From: Symsagittifera roscoffensis
Lineage: Eukaryota; Xenacoelomorpha; Acoela; Convolutidae
Direction of reading: 5' to 3'
DNA: 64,000 nucleotides
Assembly (NCBI RefSeq): GCF_963678635.1
Contig: NC_087063.1
Location: forward strand, 15,629,006 to 15,693,005
The notes beneath the pieces are model-generated. The model ran no database searches, was not told the DNA's origin, and saw only the letters and a program-made list of their open reading frames with translations. The translations under genes and the position numbers were made by a program. Below, piece after piece: positions 35,801-46,467 of this stretch; positions within the stretch are counted from its first letter, which is position 1; each line of letters begins with the position of its first letter.

Positions 35801-36941
35801 AACCCAATTTCTCAAACGAACTTGTAACCTGAGATTGGCAGAGTAGTTTTCAAGAGAATTCAAAAATTTTCCAACAAACTCAAAAATCGAAAGTCTAAAA
35901 AAATTAAGCGTAACCAGTTAAAGGTCAGTCGAAATCTGTTGTTTTGATTGAACGTTGTTATCAGATTTTGCAGGTTAGTTGTCAAGAAAGCCAACAACTG
36001 TCAATGAATCAAAAATTTCCGGGAATCACAGACTTTTGTGTCAAAAAATTTGTGCGTAGCCGCATCTGTAGATGCGCACAACCTGTTATTTCAATTGAAC
36101 GCAAAAACAGAATTGGGGAAAAGTCGAATAATTTCGCAAACATTAAATTAAGGAAATTGACTTTTCCAAATCCATAAGATTTTTTAAAGAAAACTGGACA
36201 GTCGAATATGCAGGGAAGCTTCAAACAACTTGTTTCTTCGATCGAACCCAAATCTCCTATTTTGGAGGGTAGCTTTAAAGAAAAGCAAAAAAGAAAGTCA
36301 AAAAATCAAAAATTTGTTTTTTTTCCGAGGGCAGAAAATTTTTGTTGTGTTCACTGAAGCGAAAGAGCTTTCTACAGCCCGTTTTTTTGGATTAAACCTT
36401 AAATCTCAGAATTGGGAGCGTAGTATTCGAGAAAAGTCACAAAATTCAAAAACGGTCAAAAAAGCAAAAGTTTGACTTTTTCGATGGCGATAATTTTTTG
36501 TGTAAACAAATTTCCGAGTGTTCGCTTATTCAGAGGTTTGTGTAAAATAAATGGGCGTAGCGCTAATGCAGGGAGCTTTCCACAACCCTTTTTATCTATT
36601 AAAACCAAAAATATCAGATTTAGGAAAGCAGTTTTTGAGAAAATGGAAAAAAAAAACCTAAAATATAGGCCAATTATTCTCCCCACAGACTTTTGCGAAA
36701 GCTGTAGACAGTGAAGTAAAGTAAAAAAAAAGACTAGAGGATACTGCAGGCACACAGGGTTTTAGACAGTCTGTCCATTGATACCCTTATTTTCAAAATC
36801 AGCAGTGCAGTTTTTGATTAATTTCAACACTTGCGATAGCAAAAAAAATAGCATTGCAAGCTGGCAGACAGGAAAGGACAGGAGAGCCATTAAGTCTAAG
36901 GAAAACGGGAAAATGTTCTAAGAAATCACAATTAAAAAAAC
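32861..36941. other. Repeat-rich spacer, no gene seen
   Basis: Contains many AAGCCGA and related words, a TTGCGATAC word with a GCAAGCGTAGCATTGC hairpin at about 32910-32945, copies of the GTCTAGT.CCGATTACAA word (33560, 34500 and 35110), and an 11-base G run at 35294-35304. No credible coding frame is seen. Confidence 0.5.
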
Positions 36942-38305
36942 TTCAAAATGTTGTCTGGAATGATGTTCTATTAGCGGAAATTACGCCCAGAAACACATTC
37001 GAAGGCGTTTAATGAAAATTCACATATCAAGTGAAAACAAATTTGTTGTCCTGCAATACAGCAAAAACATTCTAAGATGTGGCAATAAAGCCGACAAAAC
37101 ATAAGCAGACAAATAATAAGCCATTTTTTGAAGAGGAAAAATTTCCGGTTTGAAAAAAAAAACAGGTCCTGGTCAGATTCGAACCCAGTACCTTAGCCGT
37201 TCCAGGCGCATTCGTTTCCTCCAGAATAATCTGCCGAAGACGCTTAGAAATTTGCAATCAATATGAACCAAGATACCAAGCGATTCTGCTAATCAAGTTT
37301 GTAACCCGAAAAAAGCGTAATTAGCAAGGGAACAAAACTTACATTGTGGAAACAAAGCCGACAATCCTTGAGCAGACGCCAGTTGACCCGGAAAAGAAAA
37401 TGATTTTATAGAATAAACTTCAAGAAGTTTCATCTCCTCCTAAAACTACACTAAACAACACTTGAAAAAACAATGATACTCGCTTACATCACAACAAAAC
37501 TTATATTACCAAGCCGACAAAAACTGAGCAGACAAACAAATGTTCGACATTGCAACTTTCACCGAAAAAAATACTATACATCGAAAAACAAGGCCCTGTC
37601 GAGATTCGACCATTAAACCAGGACGCAACAGCAACCTCGTGACCTCCCGTCCAAGTGGGACGAAATCAGGAATTTGTACAGCTTCAATAATGAAGCAAAT
37701 TTAAATTCTAGTTATAAAAGTTTTTTATGTGAAAAAGTATAGTTCCCGATTACAAGACATTGCTCTTGCAACTTCAAAAACAAATGACTTTCATTGTAGA
37801 AAAACGAACCCAGAAACACACTCACCGGCGTTAAATGATTATTTAGAAACAGTTATCCGGCGGCAACTGACTGACAGAAATTAGGTAAAACTCTAATGAA
37901 ATTCTAAATTTTTCCCTCCAGAAACAATAAGTCTTTTTCGCCTTAAAATGGCGCAAAATTAGGTCATTTACAAAAATCAGATTCATTACATTTATAAAAT
38001 ACAGGAATACATCAAAAAATATGGATTACAAAGAAAGTGGATTACACAAGAGGCAACTAGGCCGAAAAAAACTGTACAAAAAAAAACAATTGCGTTTATT
38101 GGTCCATTCGCACTTATCAAATGAACTAGAGCTATGCTTAAGAAAATTAGTATCACAAAATTTTCTGAGCAGACACAATGCCGCAAATACCTGAGCCCTT
38201 TGACCCGAAAAAAACTATCAGAAACACTTTATAAACGTTTGTAAGTCCCCTCCCCCTCAAAATACCCAGACATGCACACAATTTTCTTTCGCTCATCAAA
38301 CGACA
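36942..38305. repeat. 1,364 bp tandem duplication, unit 1
   Basis: The segment starting TTCAAAATGTTGTCTGG recurs at 38306 with a period of 1,364 bases and only a handful of differences. It contains a SINE-like repeat (37078-37270) and a second tRNA-like segment (about 37590-37665, minus-strand B box GGTCGAATCTCG). No gene is seen. Confidence 0.93.
37078..37270 (-). repeat. tRNA-derived SINE-like repeat (AAGCCGACA family), copy 2
   Basis: tRNA-like part at 37165-37240 with minus-strand GGGTTCGAATCTGACC, preceded by AAGCCGACAAAACATAAGC. Duplicated at 38441-38640. Confidence 0.7.
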
Positions 38306-39668
38306 TTCAAAATGTTGTCTGGAATGATGTTCTATTAGCGGAAATTACGCCCAGAAACACATTCGAAGGCGTTTAATGAAAATTCACATATCAAGTGAAA
38401 ACAAATTTGTTGTCCTGCAATACAGCAAAAACATTCTAAGATGTGGCAATAAAGCCGACAAAACATAAGCAGACAAATAATAAGCCATTTTTTGAAGAGG
38501 AAAAATTTCCGGTTTGAAAAAAAAACAGGTCCTGGTCAGATTCGAACCCAGTACCTTAGCCGTTCCAGGCGCATTCGTTTCCTCCAGAATAATCTGCCGA
38601 AGACGCTTAGAAATTTGCAATCAATATGAACCAAGATACCAAGCGATTCTGCTAATCAAGTTTGTAACCCGAAAAAAGCGTAATTAGCAAGGGAACAAAA
38701 CTTACATTGTGGAAACAAAGCCGACAATCCTTGAGCAGACGCCAGTTGACCCGGAAAAGAAAATGATTTTATAGAATAAACTTCAAGAAGTTTCATCTCC
38801 TCCTAAAACTACACTAAACAACACTTGAAAAAACAATGATACTCGCTTACATCACAACAAAACTTATATTACCAAGCCGACAAAAACTGAGCAGACAAAC
38901 AAATGTTCGACATTGCAACTTTCACCGAAAAAAATACTATACATCGAAAAACAAGGCCCTGTCGAGATTCGACCATTAAACCAGGACGCAACAGCAACCT
39001 CGTGACCTCCCGTCCAAGTGGGACGAAATCAGGAATTTGTACAGCTTCAATAATGAAGCAAATTTAAATTCTAGTTATAAAAGTTTTTTATGTGAAAAAG
39101 TATAGTTCCCGATTACAAGACATTGCTCTTGCAACTTCAAAAACAAATGACTTTCATTGTAGAAAAACGAACCCAGAAACACACTCACCGGCGTTAAATG
39201 ATTATTTAGAAACAGTTATCCGGCGGCAACTGACTGACAGAAATTAGGTAAAACTCTAATGAAATTCTAAATTTTTCCCTCCAGAAACAATAAGTCTTTT
39301 TCGCCTTAAAATGGCGCAAAATTAGGTCATTTACAAAAATCAGATTCATTACATTTATAAAATACAGGAATACATCAAAAAATATGGATTACAAAGAAAG
39401 TGGATTACACAAGAGGCAACTAGGCCGAAAAAAACTGTACAAAAAAAAAACAATTGCGTTTATTGGTACATTCGCACTTATCAAATGAACTGGAGCTATG
39501 CTTAAGAAAATTAGTATCACAAAATTTTCTGAGCAGACACAATGCCGCAAATACCTGAGCCCTTTGACCCGAAAAAAACTATCAGAAACACTTTATAAAC
39601 GCTTGTAAGTCCCCTCCCCCTCAAAATACCCAGACATGCACACAATTTTCTTTCGCTCATCAAACGAC
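38306..39668. repeat. 1,364 bp tandem duplication, unit 2
   Basis: Second copy of 36942-38305. Visible differences include TTGGTCCATT/TTGGTACATT, AACTAGAGC/AACTGGAGC, AAACGTTTG/AAACGCTTG and A-run length. The duplication is recent. Both SINE-like inserts are duplicated, so they predate it. Confidence 0.93.
38441..38640 (-). repeat. tRNA-derived SINE-like repeat (AAGCCGACA family), copy 3
   Basis: Tandem-duplication counterpart of 37078-37270, nearly identical. Confidence 0.7.
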
Positions 39669-39855
39669 GCAAAAAATGCTAAAAAACCGAATAAAAAATG
39701 AAATCGAGTTGGTGAGAATACAACTAACAAAAAAACATCTGCGCCACGTGCCCCTAAATTTGCTAACGCCAATCGCCAATAAAGCAGCTACAGATGCTAA
39801 AAATATATAATTTCATTGCTATGTGGCAGAAGTTCCACCAACTGTAAGTAAAACT
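39669..39855. other. Short AT-rich spacer
   Basis: Nothing recognisable beyond AAAAACCGA-type words. Confidence 0.4.
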
Positions 39856-40240
39856 ATGAGCGGCATTGAACCTCCGTGTACAATAGGAGTCCTTCCATTG
39901 GCGCCGCGGTTGCTTTAACATCTGCAAAAAGTAACCGCCAATAAATCAGAGAACAGATCCTATGAAATTTCCAATGCTACAGATCGCAATTATAGCAAGT
40001 GCCACCGAAAGAGCACTTTTATTTGCGACTTAAGTAAAACAGTAATTAAAACTAATGTTATGAGCGGCATTGCACTTCCGTGTACACTAGGAGTCCTTCC
40101 ATCGGCGCCGCGGTTGCTTTATTATCTGAAAAAACTAACCCCCAATAAAGCAAGAACAGATTCTATGAAATTTCCAATGCTACAGATCGCAATTATAGCA
40201 AGTGCCACCGAAAGAGCACTTTTATTTGCGACTTTGCTTG
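39856..40240 (+). repeat. 204 bp tandem duplication (two units)
   Basis: ATGAGCGGCATTG starts at 39856 and 40060. The units (39856-40059 and 40060 to about 40240) share GGCGCCGCGGTTGC and AGTGCCACCGAAAGAGC with about 5-8% differences. The second unit runs into a CGCTCGCTAGCTCGC palindromic region (about 40268-40283), like the 3' hairpins of the hairpin-bounded repeats. The 76-codon frame crossing unit 2 is not supported. Confidence 0.88.
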
Positions 40241-41245
40241 AAAAAGCATATTCATGCTGTTACATTTCGCTCGCTAGCTCGCTTATGTAATTACGGCGGA
40301 TAATTAAAATGCTAACATGCTCAAATCATGTCTGGTGCAATATTTCTAACAGAGGGTACCAGGAGATGAGTCATGTGTACAAAGATATTCACGGAAAAAG
40401 TTTACTATCAATTTAAGTCTTTGTATCATTTCGCATTACTTGCGACAACACAAACATAAATAATCAGTCGAAAAAAAGAAGATGTGGAAAAAACTAAGTC
40501 TAGCAAAATTTATGTAAATCTTGATAGAAGTTCATTTTAGGCAAAAGATTCCATTCAATTGAACATTAAATTAGCAACAGAACAAAACTTACAAAGATGA
40601 AACAAACCGACAATCTTCGAGCAGAAACAAGGAGCCGGAAAAAAAATTTTTTTAAATAAGTTAAGTACCCCTAAAACTACATCTAACAACACTCCCTTGC
40701 AACTTCAATAATAGTTGCTTACAGAAAAATAACAATCCCTAGTCCAGAACCAATTAACTTTTTCTAAACAGAAAACAGTTGCAAAACTATTAATTACTAC
40801 TCGAAAAATTTTAAAAGGGGCTTTTATGATATATTCTTGACCCAGTCTATAGGAGAAAACACCTGAGCACAAAATTCTATCTATCTAGGTCAAAACGATA
40901 ATTCCTATATGGATAGACTATGGCGTCCAATATTTCGATGAAATGCATAGGCTGACTACATTTCAAAAAACTTTTTTTGAAAAGAAGTAACGAAAAGACG
41001 CTTAAATTATTGACAACAATAACAAAATGAGAGACGAACATAATTGAGAAAACCAAATATCAAACTGCTCACAATAAGTCAATTATATCACCATCAATTT
41101 AGGCGAAGTTTTCTCGGACATCTAGTCGTAAATCATACAAGATCGGTACCTTAAACCGGCTTAAATTTATCGGCCACATTTAAACTCAATCAACCTATGA
41201 ACTTGAAAAAGATAAGGTAATCATTGCTAAAAGTTCTGCCATAAT
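40241..41245. other. Spacer and PRPF19 3' flank, no gene seen
   Basis: Holds TTGCGACAAC and AGTCGAAAAAAAG words of the dispersed family. No clear polyadenylation signal for PRPF19. Confidence 0.4.
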
Positions 41246-44200
41246 TTATCCTCGTTTCTGCTCGTATTTCGACGATCCATATATTTTCAACGTTCTATCC
41301 ATGCTCGTAGAACACAGGAAGTCCGCGCTGTTTCCAAATTTGACTGCAGTTGCTAAAGACGAATGATCAGTCAGAATACAAAGTTCGTCCCATTGTTTGC
41401 ACAAATAGACTCGAATATCTGTACCAGCTACAGACAGGTAGGTTCCACTTTGATCGAAGGCTAGAGACTTCACTTCATACTGCGAGTCAAGCTGAATAGT
41501 TTTAAAGTTCTTCAGTTTTCGCAGATCCCACAGTTTAATTTGTGCGTCGTCTGCAGACGTAGCAAGATAGTAGCCGTTCTCACTAAACGAAATTGCCGAT
41601 ATGGGTCCAGAATGACCAGGGAATGTAGCCACAGCATTATTCGAGGTGAACTTCAAGTCCCAAATCTTTACCATTGCATCCGAAGTACCCACTGAGAAAA
41701 TCAAACCATCGGGGTGAAATTGCGCACATGTTAGGGTATGGTCACCTGACTCGCTGATTTTTGAGACCACTTGTCCTGAGTTAATGTCAGAAAAGGCCCA
41801 GTGTTTGTCTTCGGAGCAGCTCAGAATGTAATCTCCAGTAGCGTGCAAGCTCAGTCCAGTTACTGGCAACGCGTGGGCTTTAATGACGTTGGAGCACGAC
41901 GCTTCCGGGACGTTCCACGTGGCCACGGTGCAATCGGCACTTGCCGTGAAAGCCACATCACGCGTAGTATGGTAGACAGCATGCGTAACTTTTTTTGCAT
42001 GACCCTTCAGTGTTGAGACGATTTGTTCGGATGACCGATTAAACACGATGGCCAGTTTGTCCACACCACCCGTCAAGATCTTCGAATCGTCCGCCTTAAA
42101 AATGACGTTGATAAACTTCAACACAGAAACTAATCTGCACTTCGCAAACAAAACCAAAAATCTGGCAGAAGGGAGCTTAAAAATGGCAAAAAATGCAAAA
42201 TTAAGTCAATAAGCTTTGAAAAATGAGACAACTGTTGTCGAATATGACTAAATTATTTATGTTGTACGCGATTATACAGTTCTCTCGTCACACCGTGCAC
42301 AAGAAACGACATTAATTAGAACCTAATTTTTGTAATTTTATTTGACTATGCTAGGAACATTCGGAGCTACTTGTTTAAAAAATACAGTAAAATCATCTTT
42401 CGAAGTTTCATTTGGAGCCTTTTTGCAATCTACAAATGAGTCAATCTTCGAATCGTCCGCCTTAAAATGACGTTGATAAACTTCAACGCAGAAACTAAAC
42501 TGCACTTCGCAACCGAAACCAAAAATCTGGCAGAATGGAGCTTAGTATAATTTGTCCTAGAAGTATAATTTGTCCTCCAACCAACAGATTTAGAGTCTAA
42601 TGTAACGACAATTGTTCCATGTGTCCTAGCTATGTTCCAAACATCAGCCAACAAATGTGCGGTTATTACACAGGAAAAGTACCCAAATACTGAAATTGAG
42701 CGTTTCCACTTCTCATCCCTTCGTTAAATTACAAAGTCTTTACAATTTGTTCATGTGGCAATTATCATGTATTTATTGAAAAAATATATTTACTTCTTCA
42801 CCCGTACGTTTCCTTACTTTCGACACAGAGGCGAAGCTGAGCTTCGCATCACTTGCAATACAAAACAAAAAACCGAAAAGGTCGAAAAAATTAGATCTAA
42901 TAAAATGAATAAGATTAGTTTTGAAACAAAAACATGACACGACAATTGAATGTGAAATGAGCATCGGAAGATAATGTATCCAGCGGTAACAAAGCCTAAA
43001 AAAACCTTGTCAGAAACCCTTTAGGCCAAAAAAATCAGCAAGACTTCAGACACTTCATTTGCTCGTCAAAGAAACAATATAAGGACACTAAGCCGACATA
43101 GAATAGGTCGAAACCTATCAAGTCCAAAGTAGGAAAAAAAACCCGAAAAAAAACATTAAGACTAGTAAGATGTTAAGCCCCCCTCAACCTCAAAACACTA
43201 ACACGCACACACAAAAAATTTTTCGCTTGTCGAAAGAAGCAATATGAGGCCAATAAGCCGATACAATATACGCCGCAACCTATCGAGCCAAAACAAGGAA
43301 AAAATCAAAAAAGCCGGAAAAAATGTTATGAAAAACTTAAATTCATTTCTATTTAAAAATTTAGCATTTTGCGCGATCCAGAAATAGGCAAAAAAAATTT
43401 TTTCCGATGAAACGACTCGAAATTAGGTTTTTAACCTAAATTTCTAGGCGAAAAAAAAACGTATAGTAAAAATACAAACAGCTGAGGTTAATCAGAACAA
43501 TAAAGGCAAGTATATTGTAAAAAAAAACTTTTTAAAAAAATCTACAAAAGGGCAACTAAGCTGACAAAACATCAGCAGACAATAATAAGAAGACAATTTT
43601 TTTTGAAACGGACTATTTCCCGTTTGAAAAAAAAGGCCGGTCAGTTTCGAACCCAAGACTTTTGGCGTCCCAGGCGTATTGCTTACCTCCAGACTACTTA
43701 GAGCCGCTTAGAAATTGAGTTCATTATGAGTCAAGATACCAATAAATTCAGTGATTCTGTTAAACAAGTTAATAAACCGAAAAAATTCTATATACTAGTT
43801 TGATAAAGCATTGAAATTCCCTGTTCCGACCACTGACAGTGTAGAAGAACTTTGTATTCGGGTGTTTTAATTTTTCAATTTTTTGTTTTCCAAGTGAAAT
43901 CAGGTACCACAAATTATCATCGGAATGGACCAAGTAATATATTATATTCAAGCATTTTCAGTCGTGACTCTATCAGCATTTTAAAAACTCGATAAGTTAT
44001 CCTTGTCGAGAAAGACTGGTTTGAAAATTTGACTATTAGTTTAATTTCGAGCGAGTCTAACTTCGAATGTTCGTTATAGGAAACATGATCATTTAAATCT
44101 AAGAAAAGTTTATTTTACCAAACGAAAACTAGTTTCAGGAGCTTCATTTAGCGCTTCCTTGGCATAAACACTTTTCAAAAAACTGTGCAAAAGGTATCAT

Positions 44201-45943
44201 TTTTTGAGACAACTGTTGTCGATTTTACCTGAACTTTTTACTTTCTACTCAATTTCATAGTTCTCTCATCATTCCACACGCACATAAAGTGACATTAATT
44301 TGAAGTTAAAAAAATATATATTTTTTTGTGTTTTTTTTATGAATGTGGTCGGAACACTTGGTGCTACTTCGTAAACTATTTCTGTTTTTCCATGCAAAAT
44401 CAAGTATCATAAATATTATCGGAATAAGTAGGACGAAATATCAAATTGAAGACCTTTCAGTCGCGATTCAAACGCATTAAAAAACCCAAAATTCAAAATT
44501 TTGATTTTTAGTCTAATTTCGAGCTGATAAAAGGGTGATAAGTTTTTATTTAAGCCGTGAAAACTACAGCAAAATCATATTTCGAAATAATATTTGGAGC
44601 TTTTATGTGATTGAAAAATTACTCAAATAACAATTTTGCAGAAAATAAGGTTTCCTTCAGATCCTCTCATCACTCCACGAGCAGCAAACGACACAACTTA
44701 GAAAAAAAAACTTTTTAGGTGTGGTAGGAACTTTCTGTGCTAGTTACACAGCAACTGGCTATCCTTACTTCAAATAGGCGTTCTTAAACTGAGTTTTAGT
44801 AAAAAAGCAAAGCGGGTACTGTTAAAGAGCTGAATTTGCTTGCTTAAACATTGTCATTAACAACCTATTTGAAGTGGTATTTCTTCTGATTGAAAAGTTT
44901 TGAAAAATTAATGAAACAGCTAACCTGAAATACGTCCAAGCACAAAATTCCAGGAACACTCGCACTATGAAGTCCAGATTGCGATGCTTTCATCTCGAAC
45001 TTCTTCACTTCATCGACAGTGTTTAGTCCTTCTGGGACGGTCTTACCTCTCTTCTTTCGCTCAGTTGTCAGATGATTTGAATTTTCATTCAGCTTCGCGA
45101 TTATGTCATCTGTCATACCAATTGGTTCCGCAAGGGCCAATGCTTGTGCTGGCGCCTGAGATGCAGGCGATTCTTCTTTCGCTTGCATCTGCGACAAGTT
45201 ATTCGGAGTTATTGCAGCTGCTGAAATATTAGGTGTTACACCAGCTTGGGGTTTCAACGCAGAGAGAGCCTCTCGAGCGGCATTGACTTCTTTAGTTAGA
45301 CGAGCTATCACACGACAAGCAGCATCATGCTGGTAGAGAGCATGGGACAACTCTTGTCTCGTGGTTTGCAACTGTTGTCGCAGCGTGAAAGAGTTCAGCA
45401 TTACAGCATCCCATTCATCCTAAAAAAAAGTGTTGAGATAATTGAGTTTTTTCTATTTTAAGACATTGTCGGGGCGAATTTTTCCCTTATACCTGTTTGT
45501 ATTCTTCAGGCGTTTTCACTTTGAAATATAACGAGTAACTTGCAGTATCAACAATGAGCTTGAAAATTGAGCTCTATTCTGTAATATCCCCCACTTTTTC
45601 TTTCTTTGCTCTTTCAACTAGATTTTTTATCGAAAATTCTTTGAAAAAACCTGCTTAACCTGTCACAAAAAGAGACGGTTGTCATACCGAATCGATAACT
45701 TGCCTGAAGCGCTTTGAGAATCGCAGGCACACTGGTAGCAGACGGAGGTTTCGCTTTAACCGGTTGAGCTAAGTTAATATCAACCAGCTGATCCAGCTCC
45801 AGCGGCTGGCCATTGATCGGATCTTTGGGCCCGTTTTCACTAATATACTTCTCGATCAGTCGCCTTTCGTAAACATTGCCAGACGACGGAGCGACACATG
45901 GCTTCTCCGGAATTTCATTTGATAATGAGCATACTAAGGCCAT
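41246..45943 (-). CDS. PRPF19: PRPF19/Prp19, U-box and WD40 E3 ligase of the spliceosome
   Basis: Prp19 is the tetrameric core of the NineTeen complex, needed for spliceosome activation, and also a DNA-damage E3 ligase. Exons: 45943-45704, 45419-44925 and 42094-41246, all in phase 0. The product is 527 aa (human 504). Residues 1-75 are the U-box ([20 protein letters not shown]). Exon 2 holds the tetramerising coiled coil, almost identical to vertebrates ([20 protein letters not shown]), then [10 protein letters not shown] and [10 protein letters not shown]. Exon 3 holds the seven-bladed WD40 propeller ([44 protein letters not shown]). Intron 1 has a GC donor (CAG|GCAAGT). Intron 2 (2,830 bp) is full of dispersed repeats and includes a partial duplicate of its own 3' splice region. 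A CCCTTTTTTAG tract lies 5 bases before the ATG, suggesting 5' splicing or trans-splicing. Confidence 0.97.
42436..42545 (-). repeat. Partial duplicate of PRPF19 intron 2/exon 3 junction
   Basis: About 110 bases match 42079-42180, including the acceptor TTTTAAG and the first bases of exon 3 (GCGGACGATTCGAAGAT). The duplicate lies inside intron 2, upstream of the true acceptor. If used, it would add a short exon that departs from the Prp19 sequence after five or six residues. Confidence 0.85.
42826..43760. repeat. Dispersed repeats in PRPF19 intron 2 (hairpin start, AAGCCGA tract, SINE-like unit)
   Basis: Starts ACACAGAGGCGAAGCTGAGC with a perfect GCGAAGC/GCTTCGC hairpin and continues ATCACTTGC like 2919 and 9580. 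It then has many AAGCCGA-type words as in 3121-3540. It ends with a tRNA-like unit (43635-43712, minus-strand TTCGAAACTGACC) of the AAGCCGACA SINE-like family. Confidence 0.7.
43830..44780. repeat. Dispersed repeat family in PRPF19 intron 2
   Basis: Two adjacent partial copies share words with 22920-23720 (AACTTTGTATTC, AATCAGGTA/AATCAAGTA, GAAGACCTTTC, TTCTCTCATCA, GTGCTACTT). The palindromic word GACAACTGTTGTC is at 44212 and 42227. Confidence 0.65.
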
Positions 45944-46272
45944 CCAGTCTAAAAAAGGGTTCTTCTAGAGCCGACAAATAATTTTTACGAAACTGAGAAA
46001 ACAGTCAAATCACTAGTTTGAAACAGTCAAAAGTCTTGAAATTCATTTTAAAAATTAAATTTTGCGTGATCTCAGGTATCCGTGGAACTCAATCGATGAA
46101 CCGCCAGAGCAGCGCAGTTATGAGGAAATTAATTAACTTAAGCAAAATATGCAAAAAAAAGTACATGACAAACATTCATACATACTTTAGATTGACAAAT
46201 AACGAAAAAAATGCCAAACAACTCAAAAAATAAAATGAGACAAACGTTTGTTGTGATAAACGTCGATGTGGA

Positions 46273-46467
46273 ATGTCAATGAAAACAAGGAATGGATCTG
46301 TGGGAGATAGAGCTCAGGCAACAACATCAGACGACGAAGATCATTGTCTTATGTGCAAGAAAGGGGATGGTGAGAACTGGATTCAATGCGATATCTGTGA
46401 CGGCTGGTTTCACGATGGATGCTCCGGTCTTCCTGTGGATCTACTCCCCAAGATAACAAAAAATTAA
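46273..46467 (+). pseudogene. Orphan PHD-finger fragment
   Basis: The 64-codon frame has C-x2-C (CLMC), C-x2-C (CDIC) and H-x2-C (HDGC), spaced as in a PHD zinc finger, plus the typical ENWIQCDICDGWFH core. It stops after LPKITKN, before the last Cys pair. The next frame continues KKLSCCSLGN, which could be the missing C-x-x-C after a frameshift. PHD fingers of this type occur in chromatin readers and also in some transposon proteins. Lack of introns, a frameshift and a repeat-rich setting favour a transposon relic or retrocopy. Confidence 0.65.
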
